A DNA stretch of 64,000 nucleotides, taken from NCBI GenBank assembly GCA_014526335.1, contig JACTAT010000016.1, positions 5,259,172-5,323,171 of the forward strand, read 5' to 3'. The stretch is from Chrysaora quinquecirrha (Eukaryota > Cnidaria > Scyphozoa > Semaeostomeae > Pelagiidae). This document shows, piece by piece, positions 1 to 11,643 of this stretch (the stretch's first letter is position 1; each line of letters starts with the position of its first letter). The translations under genes were made by a program, and so were the position numbers. The notes beneath the pieces were generated by a model. The model was not told the origin of the DNA, made no database searches, and saw only the letters and a list, made by a program, of their open reading frames with translations.

Positions 1-1023
1 GAGCCAGAAATAAAAAAGAAGCCATTTGAATTGAAACTAGTTCTATTTTCTAGCTTTACGTAAACTAAAAAGCCGAAAAACAGGAGCAAGAGAAAAACAC
101 GTCTTACCACCGCCATTACGTATTGTCTTTACTTGGGAGAAAGTGCTTTTGATTTATCCATTGTTGACTCGGGATCAACAGAATGACTTTTAATCTCATA
201 CTCGTTGGCAACCAGGGCTTCCGCTTCGTCTCCGGCTTTATCTTCAGAATCAAGATTATTTTGTGACTGTGAATCTTTTGACTGTGAAGAGAATTATTAT
301 ATTAATTAAATACGTCTAAAAACAAAGATAACGGCATAGCGCTGAAGATAATAAGTAGATTTAACACAAAACCGTAGGTATGAAAATCGTAGATAACATA
401 TGAAACTCGCGTCTTAAAAAACAGAAGTATGAATTTCATCACTCACCTCACGTCCCTCAACCTCGCTGGTTTTTTTCGTGATATGAAAGTCATGTGTTTT
501 TGTTTTCGTCGCTGCCCAGGCAAATGGGCTACTTTTTGCTCCAACTGCTTCGTGTGGTATATGCTTGTTTTTCGTTAGATAATCTTGATGGTATTTTCGA
601 TTATGCGAAGCCGTTTTCTCTTTCTTGATTCGTTGTCCATATTTTCAATGTTTTAAATTTCCAAAGTAAGGGCGCCTACCGTTTTTGATCGAAATCTCAG
701 AATCAGATTACAGAAAAAATATTGAATTAAAGGTTATCGTAATGGCCTCTGACCTCAGTCCTACCTTGTTGATGTATTTTGATACTGAAATGTCATAACA
801 ATGTATTAAATTATATCATAACACGGTATTGATTTAATTCATTATGTCAATGTGTCACAGTATTGTAAATGTAATGGTCTTTTGTTATCGTTCTGTTATA
901 TTATAATAAAAGAAATTTCCAAAGATGTTCTTTATTTTCAATAACAATAGAACTATACAACTATAGATTCCCAATTTGAGGACAACACCAACAATTGAGA
1001 TAATTTGCCAATAATTTGCCGAC
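1..1023. other. Non-genic AT-rich stretch
   Basis: No reading frame with a recognisable domain is seen on either strand, and no strong repeat structure. Short open frames here are compositional. Confidence 0.6.
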
Positions 1024-1077
1024 AGGCTTGAAGCCAGGGGGGTGCCGCACCCCCGCACCCCCATAGCTACGGCCCTG
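1024..1077 (-). mobile_element. Isolated hAT-type terminal sequence
   Basis: Read on the minus strand this segment begins CAGGGCCGTAGC and continues into a G-rich stretch. That resembles the CAGTGGCGTAGC ends of many hAT elements and the end seen at 34272. No partner end was found nearby, so it may be a solo terminus or a coincidence. Confidence 0.3.
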
Positions 1078-1584
1078 ATTCCACAGAAGACTTCAGTAGA
1101 CGGCCGAGGCAAGAAGTAGGCCTATCCATATTAAGCTTCTCATACAGAAAGATGAGTTTCTTGAACGTTTACCAGTGGCTTTAAATATTTATACGTTCTT
1201 GGTTGATCTTGTGTTTCCTGGATTCTTTCCAAAAAGGCGTACCCAACAAGAGCGAAATTAAAATGGCGAACGAATGTGACAGATACCAAAGGTCGAATAC
1301 AAATTGCCTTTCTTTGATGATTAATGGAAACCGACAGCCTTGACAGAAATCGAGGGTTTTGCAGATTATAGTTCCGCTATACAGGCTCCGCAGCAATTAT
1401 TATCATCCCATTTAAGGTGTTCCACAGCTTATGTGTAATAGTTGTCAGTAAGTTTTGTATAGGTTTTAAGGATCACACATTTCCATATTGTTATATTTAC
1501 TGCTGCCATCTTTAATCTTGAACAGTAAATATATTTTGTTGTTCTTAATCGTTTGAGCTCAAACTACCACTCTTCATATTAATA

Positions 1585-1960
1585 CACGTCTTTTTTTATA
1601 AGGAACCTTAATTCTCCTCTGAGCCTCAAGTTCCTTATTAGTCACTTATTTCTTTAATTGCTCAAAACCCAAAAATTACTGCAATTTGCAAAAAAGTTGC
1701 TTTCTTTTGTTTTGTTTTACTGGACTGATAGGTCTATTTGTTACCGTTGAAATTTTATTCTTCTTACTTGTAGTATGAAATTTTAGAACAAGAAGAAATA
1801 CTTCTTGTCGCTTATATCTCTTTATCGCCTATCGTTGTTCCTTAATTTTGCCATAAATCTCAGCCTGGCTAACACCTTAACGGTTCCTTATTTTTCAGAC
1901 AATTTTCAGCCTCAAGTTCTTTATGAAGGTTTTTCTTTATGAAAAAGACCTGTTTTTTAA
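1585..1960. mobile_element. Degenerate poly-T-ended MITE
   Basis: The left end reads CACGTCTTTTTTTATAAGGA directly after TA, like the ends of the elements at 32750 and 36972. Related AAGGAAC and CAGCCTCAAGTTC words recur up to about 1960, but the right end is not cleanly preserved. Confidence 0.35.
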
Positions 1961-2568
1961 TAAGGGCAATGCTTAGACCAACAGGTTCAATTTTGGTCTG
2001 CTATCACAACCCTTGATCATAGTGCAGGAGTTGAAAAAAGCGTTAAAGAGCTGGTTTCGGTTCGCTTTGATTAGTTTAACGAGCTATTATTTGTCTAATT
2101 TCTAAATATTATTCACGAAATTAAGACCATTTCATAATTGGAAGGAGGCATTCATAATTGGAAGGATGCATTTTTTGCCAGCAATTTATTTTTGTCATTT
2201 AGCGTTATAATAATACAGATTGGAACCACTCAAAAACCAGTTTTGAACATCACGTGATGGGTCGTTTTAACTCTATGTAGAAGCAGAGAGTTGTCATTCT
2301 CAAAATCAGCGTGGATAGAACTGCAAGCAATAAAGGTTATGCGATGTCAAAAGTTGATCGCTGATTAATCGTGACGGAGAAAGATAGCGAGAGACACGAG
2401 GAATCTTCGCAATAACTTTGTATGACCCAGTTGTTTTTTATCGGTTTTTATCTCTCAAAGTAACATAAACGAAGCAAGTCTACTGGATTCCAGAAATTGA
2501 AAGATATTTCATTGCTTTGAATAATATGTGAGATGAATATTTAACGTCTTTTTTATATAAATTCAGCA
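1961..2568. other. Non-genic region upstream of the first GPCR
   Basis: No gene is seen. A TATATAA word lies at about 2554, just before the possible ATG at 2569. If it acts as a TATA box, the transcript would start after that ATG. Confidence 0.4.
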
Positions 2569-3564
2569 ATGTTCAATAACTAAGAATTTACGCTTAACAC
2601 AACATCTTTCACCAATCATAGCTTCGCTTCCAATGGCAAAGGTCTTGTGTTCAATTATGCATTTTCTGGATTCAATGTTTCAGATTTTTATTCCAATCTT
2701 TCTCGATGTGATAATCGTTTTCATATTGGATACACATCAGGATCGACAGACGGTATATTTAACATGCTTTACATAGCAATCGGCTTAGCAGGCCTTATTT
2801 CAAATTTGGTACAGATTGGCTGCATATGTCACAAAGGGAAAGGGCGTACAACGTTTGATTTAGTACTCCTGAGCCTAAGCATAAGTGATGTGATAACGTC
2901 AGTGGCGTTTGTATTACCAAATTCCCTTATGCTTTTCACCATTAAATATACTTTGATTAAGCTAATGACTTACGTAGCCTTTTTATTTCCCTTCACCGTT
3001 TTCATCTCATTATTCCATGGAATATTCATTGCCATACAACGAATCTGCGCTGTCGTTGTTCCATTTAAAGTCAGAATGTTGTTTACCACTCGACGTTGTG
3101 TACTTTCAATTTTGTTTATATGGTTAGCATCGGTTGGAATACCTGGAGCGACAGTTTCTGTCTTTGGTGTTCCCAGGAATCCTAGAATTGCAGTTGGGTA
3201 CAGTTATGTTTCGTCGGCAGCATGTCTGATATGTCTCTACAGTATTTTATTATTTCTTATCAAGAGAAGGCCAGTAATTCCATCCAATATAAGAGCAAAC
3301 TCAAATAAAAGAGTTATGGTGCATTCATTTTCATTAATGGCAGTTTATGTTTGCTGCGTTATTCCAAGCGGAATTACCGTTTTTCATAGTGTTAAAAAAC
3401 GAAACAGCGTTTGGTTTAACATCGCTAGTCTACATTTTCTTCTAAACCCACTGTTCAATTCACTGCTTTACTTCTTTATTACGTACTGCAGAGCACGTAA
3501 GAAGGTTCAAGATAACAATACGGCGGAACTAAGGAATGTCCGCAATTCGGCATCAGAGAAGTAG
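2569..3564 (+). CDS. Orphan class A (rhodopsin-like) GPCR with an early in-frame stop
   Basis: A seven-helix membrane receptor; ligand unknown. The seven hydrophobic segments lie at roughly 2761-2835, 2860-2935, 2965-3045, 3100-3165, 3195-3270, 3315-3390 and 3415-3490. Helix 1 has the conserved Asn (GLISNLVQ) and helix 2 has LSLSISD with the conserved Asp. The helix 3 end reads AIQRICAVVVPFK, so Gln replaces the Asp/Glu of the usual DRY motif. Helix 6 has CCVIP in place of CWxP, and helix 7 has NPLFNSLLY, an expanded NPxxY. The region before helix 1 contains several N-x-S/T sites, as expected of an extracellular N-terminus. The frame is open from 2584. An ATG at 2569 is in frame but is followed by TAA at 2581, and the next in-frame ATG (2764) is already at helix 1. 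Either codon 5 is mutated, an upstream exon supplies the start, or the copy is non-functional. It is closely related to the copies at 6560 and 8422. Confidence 0.75.
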
Positions 3565-5640
3565 AGAATTTTCAAGGTTACCAGAACACAGATAGTCAGA
3601 AATTAACTTGACCAAATTTAGCAAAATTGCGACATGAAAAACAATGCACAAGATCTGGCAACGAGAACCTTAAATACGTTCAATTTAGAAACTTGTATCA
3701 TATTGATCTTGTATCATTGATTTATCTGTAAAAGCAATGTGACCTTGCCATTCTAATTGAAGTTTTTTTCGCTTGACAGCAGACCCACTAGCAAGTATAT
3801 GTGTGTAAATATGAACCTTAGTTAGGATCTTTTCAGATGATTATGATCAAACCAGATTACTCTAGGTAATTGTATGACTTTTATTATTCGTTTATTTACT
3901 AGAATATGTCTATAAACTAGACTTTTGTGGCATTGCAGCATTGTCACGGCATTGGCATTGTGGCATTGTGGCATTGTCACGACATTATCCATTTATTGAT
4001 CAATATTCAAAGACGAATGAAGAGTTTGATTCTCTTTCTGTCTTATTATATGTTACCCTTCTATTATATTTGCTATAATAATGTGGTACTGCAATCGACC
4101 AATATTTCCAATTGCCTTTTTTGTGGCGCTGAAGAAGACCAATAGGCAGGCTAGTCCAGACATTGATGAGATATTCCTCCCTGATTGTGGTAGTCAGTTT
4201 AAAAGTAATTTTAAAGTGAATTTGGTGAAAATTCAAGGGGACTTTTCTTTGGTTTGTTTAGTTTTTGGGTTTGTTAAATTGCTAAGACTTTGCTCATTGA
4301 TTCTCCCCTGAGATTTAAAATTGTATTCATTATCTTTCAAAAGCTTTTATCTAGCATTATCTTTCAGCAGCTTCAATTATCTAGCAAAAACTTTCTAATA
4401 ACAATAATGTTCGCACAAACAATTTCAGATGTAGTGTAAGTGAAAGCATGAATTTGAACTGCTTTTGTAAGGTCGTCTTAAGTTAGTTGCTTTCGCACTT
4501 CTAGTTCATTCTAGTTCATTTTACGTGCATTATTTAATTCGCAGTTATTGCTGTGCTTTTCTAAACGGAAATCAGTATCTTTGTTTATGTAGGTACGTTC
4601 TTCGTAGCTGCAAAGCAGACTTTCACTGTTTTCCTTTTTCTTTTTAAATTATTCAATCATAGTAGCTATCTTTTCTAAAAGTGAAAAGTTGTTAATGGGT
4701 TTCCTTAACTTGTCTCCTATTATCGTAAATATATATATATTTATTTTGTGCTGGGGCAAATTGGAAACAGTAAATATTATAGTATATAGTGAGATTTCCT
4801 TCAACTTCTGGATTCTTACTATAATCTTTCAATTTAAAGTATGTTCTCATTACAATATAGAAGGTCTGATTGTTCTTTCTCGTCAATCTAAGCAATTCAT
4901 TATGTTAGCATTGATACTAAAGAAGGAATACGCATGCCGCTATTTGAAAGATCTTGCAGAAGATTCTAAAAAAAATACCACCAGGTTATCCTGTTCTAAA
5001 TGGACAATACCACAATACCTAAGTTCTAAATTTTAGAATGTGGACAACATCTAACGCAGATGATCATCTATACCATCTGTTGATTTAGAATATGGATTGT
5101 AACCAATACCCTTAATCGCCTAGATGACACTTGGGGAGTCATTGTTTACGCTGAGGATTGTCATTGGCAAAAGTGCGTAAAGCAAGTAAACAATACAGCC
5201 CGCGGCGCACATGTTTTCATTTATCGCGCGTTGATACAACCTCAACGTGTGTTTGTTTCTTCTTGTTGGACGAAGTTGAGCGCGCGGAAAGCCATCTTTA
5301 AACCCGTTTCTGAAATCAAGATAATCATCTGAGTGCTTGTTCATTGCTGAAGAATATTTTTGGCAGCTGTATTTTGTTTCTGAATTATCACAAGGTCAGT
5401 GAACTTTCTATATGTTTGAAAGTCCAGCTTTTTTGATTTTAACTCAACTTAAAAAGTCAAAACTAGTAGATATCTAGTTAGCCCTGTCTAGGCCATAGGT
5501 AGGCCAGAATGAGGTATAGTCCTAATGCTCGGCCGAGCCAGTCCTGCACACCCTTCGACGCATTGAGTTCGCTGCAGTTAGGGATTGGTGGGGATTCGCA
5601 ATATGGATTCGTAGGGATTCGACGTTGAAAATATACTATA
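3565..5640. other. Non-genic region
   Basis: No recognisable gene. There is a short TGGCATTG-type repetition at about 3926-3980. The short open frames between 3927 and 5344 show no domain and overlap each other on both strands. Confidence 0.5.
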
Positions 5641-6190
5641 TTGTGAGGACAATAAAAGTTGCAAAAAGCAAAATATTTTCAATGTTTTTAGTTTTTCTAG
5701 TCATTCATCATTCATAGAAACGTGAAATTATGGTTAAAACTCTATGTTTTATATAACGCGAGTTTTAGCTATACTCTGAATTAGGCCACTGTATGGTACT
5801 TGCTGGTCTGAGATGCGCGTTCTTAAGAGGACGATAAAAGTTGCAAAAAGCAAATATTTTCAATGTTTTAAGTTTTTCTAGTCATTCATCATTGATACAA
5901 ACGTGAAATTATGGTTTAAACTCTATGTTTTATATAACGCGAGTTTTAGCTATACTCTGAATTAGGCCACTGTAGGGTACTTGCTGGTCAGAAATGCGCG
6001 TTCTTGTGAGGACGATAAAGGTTGCAAAAAGCAAAATATTTTAAATGTTTTTAGTTTTTCTAGTCATTCATCATTCATAGAAACGTGAAATTATGGTTTA
6101 AACTCTATATGTTTTATATAAAGCAAGTTTTAGCTATACTCTGAATTAGACCAATGTGGGGTACTTGCTGGTCAGAAATGCGCGTTCTTG
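5641..6190. repeat. Three tandem copies of a ~182-bp repeat
   Basis: Copies start at 5641, 5823 and 6004. Each begins with TTGTGAGGAC or a close variant and runs through GCAAAATATTTTCAATG, TCATTCATCATT and GCGAGTTTTAGCTATACTC to GAAATGCGCGTTCTT. The copies are very similar, so the array is recent. No coding frame is shared between them. Confidence 0.85.
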
Positions 6191-6559
6191 TTACCTAAGA
6201 CGGCTAAAGCCGTAAAAAGCAAAATGTTTGATAATTTGACAATGGCGACATATTGCATGAAAAACTATTGGAAATAGTTGATCTTTTCATTCTTTTCTTT
6301 CCTGCCTTATCTGCAATAAATCTGCAATATATAGCTACATCATATTGATCAAATGAAGACTACAGCAATTTGAAATTTATTATCGCGCAAATTTTTTCTG
6401 ACGATGCACGCTTCTTTGACTTTGTTATCTTCATAGCTTTTCATCTTCCTCTGGCCCATGGACAAGTTTAGCTGCCATTTTATCAAGCAATAATGCTTTA
6501 ATTTCCAAAATTTATGGAGCAAAATAACGAGCTAACAAAAGCTCATCGTCCTCCAAGAG

Positions 6560-7202
6560 TGTCCAAGTAGCCTGCTAGCTGTCTGGTAAAGACATTCGGA
6601 GATTCCTCAGTTCAATTCTGTAGTTTGCTGGCAGTACGTATGAAGACGTAAAGCAATAAATCAAGCAGTGGGATTGCAAAAGAAGTGTGCATAACTAATG
6701 TGTCCGAACAATTTTCGATGGCAGCTACGAGAAACAATGATTCAAAGACCATGGATTCCAAATGGAAGAACGCAGTAAAGAAATGCTAATAACAATTCAA
6801 ACGAATGCACGACAACTCTTTTGTTTAAATCTACATCACTGCTGGAAGAAACAATTGGCCTTCTCTTTGAAACAACAAAACGTTGTAGGACAAAATGCTA
6901 CATGCTGCGGATGGTATAATAACGTATTAAGCTGCGTAGGAGACTTTGAAAATAGAACCTGTTTTAGAAGGTATAACATAGGCTGTTGGTATGCTGATAG
7001 ATGTTGCCCAAATATAATAAATTGCAATAATACAACGACGTTTTCTAAAGAGTGTTTTAACTTTAAATGGAACCACAACAGCACAGATTCGTTGTATGGC
7101 GATGAATATTGTATGCAATATTGAAGCCAAAGCTGAAAAAATAATTGGAGTTGAAGCAAATATCAGTATCGTGGTATAAACTCGGTGAAATTGATGATTC
7201 AA
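6560..7202 (-). pseudogene. GPCR pseudogene (helix 3 to C-terminal tail)
   Basis: Read on the minus strand from 7202, this matches the neighbouring receptors from just before helix 3 onward. It has HTIFIAIQRICAVVVPFKVK at the helix 3/loop 2 junction, then a helix 4-like segment (YYIWATSISIP). Helix 5-6 matter (KRVVVHSF, CVLPFGI) and a tail with YRIELRNLR are recovered only by changing frame. There is a stop after CVLPFGIHGL, and helix 7 (about 6620-6680) is scrambled by indels. Helices 1-2 are missing: the match stops where the LINE fragment at 7203 begins. It is clearly non-functional and opposite in orientation to the other two copies. Confidence 0.8.
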
Positions 7203-7412
7203 AAGGGGTGATTGGTGCCGGTGTTACGGAGTGGTGTCCCTATGATGCCCGTAGAAGGCCAGGTAGGCCTAACACAAGATATTGTGAACTATCAATCGAT
7301 TGTGTGGCAAAGAGACGCTCAAATTAGGATGTTGTGGTTTAAGAGGAAAGAGGGCTTCATCCAACAGTGGATGGACTTAGCCTGATGATGATGATGATGA
7401 TGATGATTGATT
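7203..7412 (+). mobile_element. 5'-truncated non-LTR retrotransposon tail with (GAT)n end
   Basis: The segment encodes VTEWCPYDARRRPGRPNTR, which resembles the extreme C-terminus of CR1/Jockey-like reverse transcriptases. After small frame disruptions it continues through a GAGGGCTTCATCCAACAGTG-type stretch, corresponding to the usual EAFVQQW ending. It ends in TGATGATGATGATG repeats typical of such LINE 3' ends. Only about 210 bp remain, as expected of 5'-truncated insertion, and it interrupts the GPCR pseudogene. Confidence 0.7.
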
Positions 7413-8421
7413 GATGCCGGTGAGCACGCCATGCTCGTACAAACACGAAAATGTCATTTTTGCAAAGCAGGCACTTCCTCGCGCGAGTCTGCGTTTAGGT
7501 ATTTCAATTTAGCGATCATCTTCAAGATATGTATGTTTGGTTCGATACATTTTTAACCAAGATCTTTCGATTGCAATGGTTGAGGTTTAGTTGCTGAGAC
7601 CGAAAAGACAAACTAAGGCTGGTTGCAAGATGCAGTCACGCGTGGGAGGTGCACAGCCACACTTTACCCTTTTTGGAGGTCTTTAATGACAAATCACAAT
7701 AGTAGAACAAAAAGAGCCATTGATATATTTTACATTCATTAGCTAAATACTTAATGTGGGCCTTGGATGTGTGAAGCGGTAAAAATCAGGTTCGTGGTCG
7801 GGCAAACCCATCAAGGGTAGGTACAGAAGCATTCAACGCAGGTAACGCACAACCATTTCTTACCGAATATTCCTTGTGTCTTCGCGATGATCTAGCGATA
7901 GAATGTACCAGGTGATGGCCAGCAATCCAGAGATTGAGTGCATATGTGTTGAGAGGGCGGGGTCTCCAAGGTAACATCGACTATGTATGTCCAACTCTGG
8001 TTTGAAATATATCACTGTGATTTAAGTCAAATTTGGGCTGCAGTTTGGGTCTGTTCTGGGGTTGGCACCACGAAACACGGGGTAGCTTTTGCTCATGACT
8101 GCTTGGCAAAAAGGATCCCCGTTTTTGGAAGGCGTGTAACAACACATAAAGTATCATGCGTTCTTTTGCATCATACATCAGTTGAAATGCAAATAATTGA
8201 ATCCAGGTGACAGCATTGTCATTTTTGGAATTTCATGAATGCCATTACATGCAGCTGTTTCTAAAGCAATGACACTTTATACTCCTTTCCCTCTGTCATC
8301 GCAGTTATTTGCAAATTCAGAAAGCAGGTAGGAGAGGCGAATTCACTTCTAGATACCATTGAAGACAACTACAACTTAAGGCTTCCAGCATCCTTGTCAG
8401 TTGGTTAATCAGTCGATTAAA
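7413..8421. other. Non-genic region between receptor copies
   Basis: No recognisable domain on either strand. Helices 1-2 of the minus-strand receptor were searched for here by eye and not found. Confidence 0.45.
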
Positions 8422-9484
8422 ATGCCAAAGTATTACATATGCAACATTTCTGATTTCGCGTTCAACACCTCGAAGTCCTATAACATCAGTTATGAGCTAT
8501 GGGTGCCTGCAAAAGATTTTTTCAGATTCAACATTTCCAATCTATATTGCAGGCCATATACCAAGCAGACTATTATGTCAATGTCGCACAACCCATTGTT
8601 ATCCCATGCATAACCATAGCAATCGCTTTAGCTAGTTTTATAGCAAATACGATACAGATTGGATGCATATGTCATAAAGGGAACAAGCGAACTACGTTTG
8701 ATATGGTACTGCTGAGCCTTAGTGTAAGCGATCTGCTCATATCGGTGAAAGCTGCAATAGCAAACAATGTTGGGTATTTCATCGCAAAATCGTATTCGTT
8801 TTCGGCGACATTCAATTTCTTTAGTTTCATTTTTATTACTTTTTCAATTCTTGCTTCATTACTCTATACAATATTCATTGCTATACAGCAAATTTGTGCT
8901 GTGCAGTTATTGTTCCATTTAAAGTCAAAAGACTATTTAGCACCCGTCGTGTTATTTCAATTTTGTTTATTTGGGCAACATCTACTGGAATAGCCGTGTG
9001 GTTTTCTATACAAGTGGTTATTTATTCTGGAAATACTAATATAGAGCTTGGATCAATCATCATATCATCTGCGACATTTCTCGTTTTACTCTACACCATA
9101 TTGTTGTTTCTCATCAAACGAAGACCAACGATTTCATTCAACAGTAGAGCAAATTCTAATAAGAGAGTTGTAGTTCATTCATTTGCATTGATGCTGATAT
9201 TCCTCTGCTGTGTTCTTCCATACGGAATCATCCGTTTGACCTCTGTTTTTAAAAACTTTGGAGAATTGGATCGCATTTTCGGTCATCTGGCCCAGACAAT
9301 CTATTTTATACTCTTCTTTTGTACCCAACTCTTGAATTCATTGATCTATTTCTTCATTGCGTATTGCCGAGCAAAAAAAAGGTCCCAAACAAACAACAGA
9401 ATCGAGCTCAAGAATTTCCGAAATCCAGCACCAGGAATTCAGCAAGTTTGCCATACTACAGAAAAAGACATAAATACATGCTAG
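8422..9484 (+). pseudogene. GPCR copy split over three frames
   Basis: This is a paralogue of the receptor at 2569. An ATG at 8422 opens an N-terminus with several N-x-S/T sites (CNISDF, FNTSKSYNIS). The frame changes near 8570, then helices 1-3 follow (ASFIANTIQIGCIC, LSLSVSDLL, YTIFIAIQQICAV). It changes again near 8900, where a duplicated TGTGC adds two bases, and helices 4-7 follow (ISILFIWATSTGIAV, CCVLPYGI, LLNSLIYFF). The cytoplasmic tail RIELKNFRNPAPG resembles that of the first copy. The helix 3 motif is Gln-Gln-Ile rather than DRY. The only lesions are two short indels, so sequencing error is possible, but a recent pseudogene is the simplest reading. Confidence 0.75.
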
Positions 9485-9659
9485 AATAAAACAGTCGCAC
9501 AAAGACTATTTTTATCACAATTTCACCAGTATTCTTCGTTGAAACTGTATTGAAAACTTGTCAAATATTAAAAAATTTAATTTGGTTGACGCAACTGAAT
9601 TGTCACTTAAGTCAATTGATATCCCTGCACATTTTTAGTTCGTTAATACATTTGCTATT

Positions 9660-9925
9660 TCATCCGCATTTATTTAAATCGCTTGTTAGCTAAAAGATAT
9701 AGCTAGTTAACTCATCAGTAGAGCAGCATGCTAAACGTCTGTTTAACTTCGTTTACGTATAGCTACTAGACTCGTCACTAAATTCGTTTTTTTATGCGCA
9801 TTTATTTAAATCACTGGTTTGTAGTAAAAAGATATAGTTAATTTATACATTAGAGCAGCATGCTAAGTAATGTTTGTTTAACTTCATTTACGTATAACTA
9901 CTTGATAAGAAATAGACAGGGTTTT
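9660..9925. repeat. 132-bp tandem duplication
   Basis: GCATTTATTTAAATC occurs at 9666 and 9798, and GAGCAGCATGCTAA at 9721 and 9853, a constant 132-bp spacing. The copies have diverged by several substitutions. The repeat is non-coding. Confidence 0.75.
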
Positions 9926-9981
9926 TTCCCCAACAATCTAGCAAAGAGGGTAACCTTGGGTTTTATGAATGAAATCTACTC

Positions 9982-11643
9982 AAAAAGGGTCGGAGAACAC
10001 GAATCCAAGATGGGCCTTCAAAAACTATCCCTGGAAGTAGTCTTAATTAGGGTCTAATTAAGCCTAATTAATTTAATTAAAAACGTTACGCATTTTGAAA
10101 TCTGATTAATGTAACATGTAGATTTTGGAACGCAGAGTAAAATTGTCTTTGACAGTGTCTCAATAAAATTTACCAATTTTGAGAAAAACTCGTTTGAAAT
10201 TATGATGACGTCATGATCTGTAGGATATGTATAGATCCAGATTCTAATTCTCAGCTTACGTAACTTCATTAGTTGGGGTCCAATCATCATAAAACCGCTA
10301 ATTTTACGATGGACGTACGGAAAGACAGCAGAATGATGATAATTGGATGTTGTTTTGACATCATAGGGGGCCCCGATGACGTCATATAGGCAGCTGACGT
10401 CATAATGATACCAAAACGATATCCAATCATCAAGCGATTCTAACAAGTACTACTCGTGTTCGAGATTTGAATTTTCTGTCTTAAACTTCCTGGGAATGGC
10501 GAGAGGTCAAAGGCGTTGTTACATGTTCATATGGGATTTCTATTGTTTACGCAGTGCAGACCTTTTTTTCGTTTTTCCACACTTATTTATTTATTTACCA
10601 GTATACTGATTGCCTTCTAAAAAGAAGCTTAACATCAGTGAATCACTTGAGTTGGGGCTTAGACTTATTGCTTGAGTCGTTAGTTTTCCCCTCCTCCACC
10701 ACCTCCTCCACCCCGCTACAGCTACCCCAGGGAACTGCAGACCACAAGATCAGAACTTTGAGGCAATGTTTAACAATAGTGCAAAAATTGTTTTAAATTT
10801 GGGACAATATCAAATGTTTCTGATAAGTCCTCAATAATTCAGGAGAGAGAGCAGTGTCATGCAAACTTGAATGTTTGCAATTCCAAGGCTAAACCCTCGC
10901 AACAACTCTTTATAGCAGATTCTTTCATAAGGTTAAGAGCCTGCTAGCACAGAGAAATGAAACCTATTTTTGAAAAATTGCTGGAAAAGAAATTAAACAA
11001 TGTTGAACCTACAGAGCTGAAATCTCTACAGCTACGCTACGCTCTCAAGGGAAAATATCACGTGAGGAATCGAAATTGCTTCATAAGCCAATCAGAATGT
11101 GGCATCTCGACATGCTCCTCTCTGATTGGCGCCCGGGCCAGCTGACCTGTTTTTTAGCTAATCTTTTATGAGTCCCAGTTTGAAGCGATCTCATTTTAGT
11201 GACTAAAGTGTTAGCCTCGGTTTCATGAGCGATAACTGGGACTCAGGCAATAAGTCTAGTTTGGGCTAGAGCTTGCAAAACAGCCTTATTATGCTGCCAC
11301 ACATACACTTATCGCATAATAACCGGTTTTTTTTACGATGGGGCCCCCATCTGTAAAGTTACACGAGATGCGAAAGTCTATACTGATCGTCATGATGATG
11401 ACGTCATCACAATTTCAAATGAGTTTATCTCAAAATTGGTAAGTTGTATTAAAACAATGTCAAAGACAATTTTACTCAGCATTTCGAGATCTGCATGTTA
11501 CAGTAATCAGATTTCGAAAAGCTCAACCTTTTTAATTTACTTCATTTGGCTTAGTTGGGGCCTAATTAAGACTACTTCGGGCGAAAATTGGATTCATCTT
11601 GGATTCAAAAGGCCCATCTTGGATTCGTGTTCTCCGACCTTTT
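9982..11643. mobile_element. DNA element with ~240-bp terminal inverted repeats
   Basis: Sequence at 9982-10222 is repeated in reverse complement at about 11390-11643. Both arms start with AAAAGG(G)TCGGAGAACACG and share GTAGTCTTAATTAGG, a CTGATTA(A/C)TGTAACATG word, AAAATTGTCTTTGACA and a TGACGTCAT site near the inner end. The arms have diverged with indels. The ~1.2-kb interior has no transposase-like frame, so this is a non-autonomous element. No clean target-site duplication could be read, so the family is unassigned. Confidence 0.65.

Noticed and set aside
6836..7159. Other small open frames on both strands at 6762-7159
   Set aside because: They are shadow frames over the GPCR pseudogene and contribute no independent domain.
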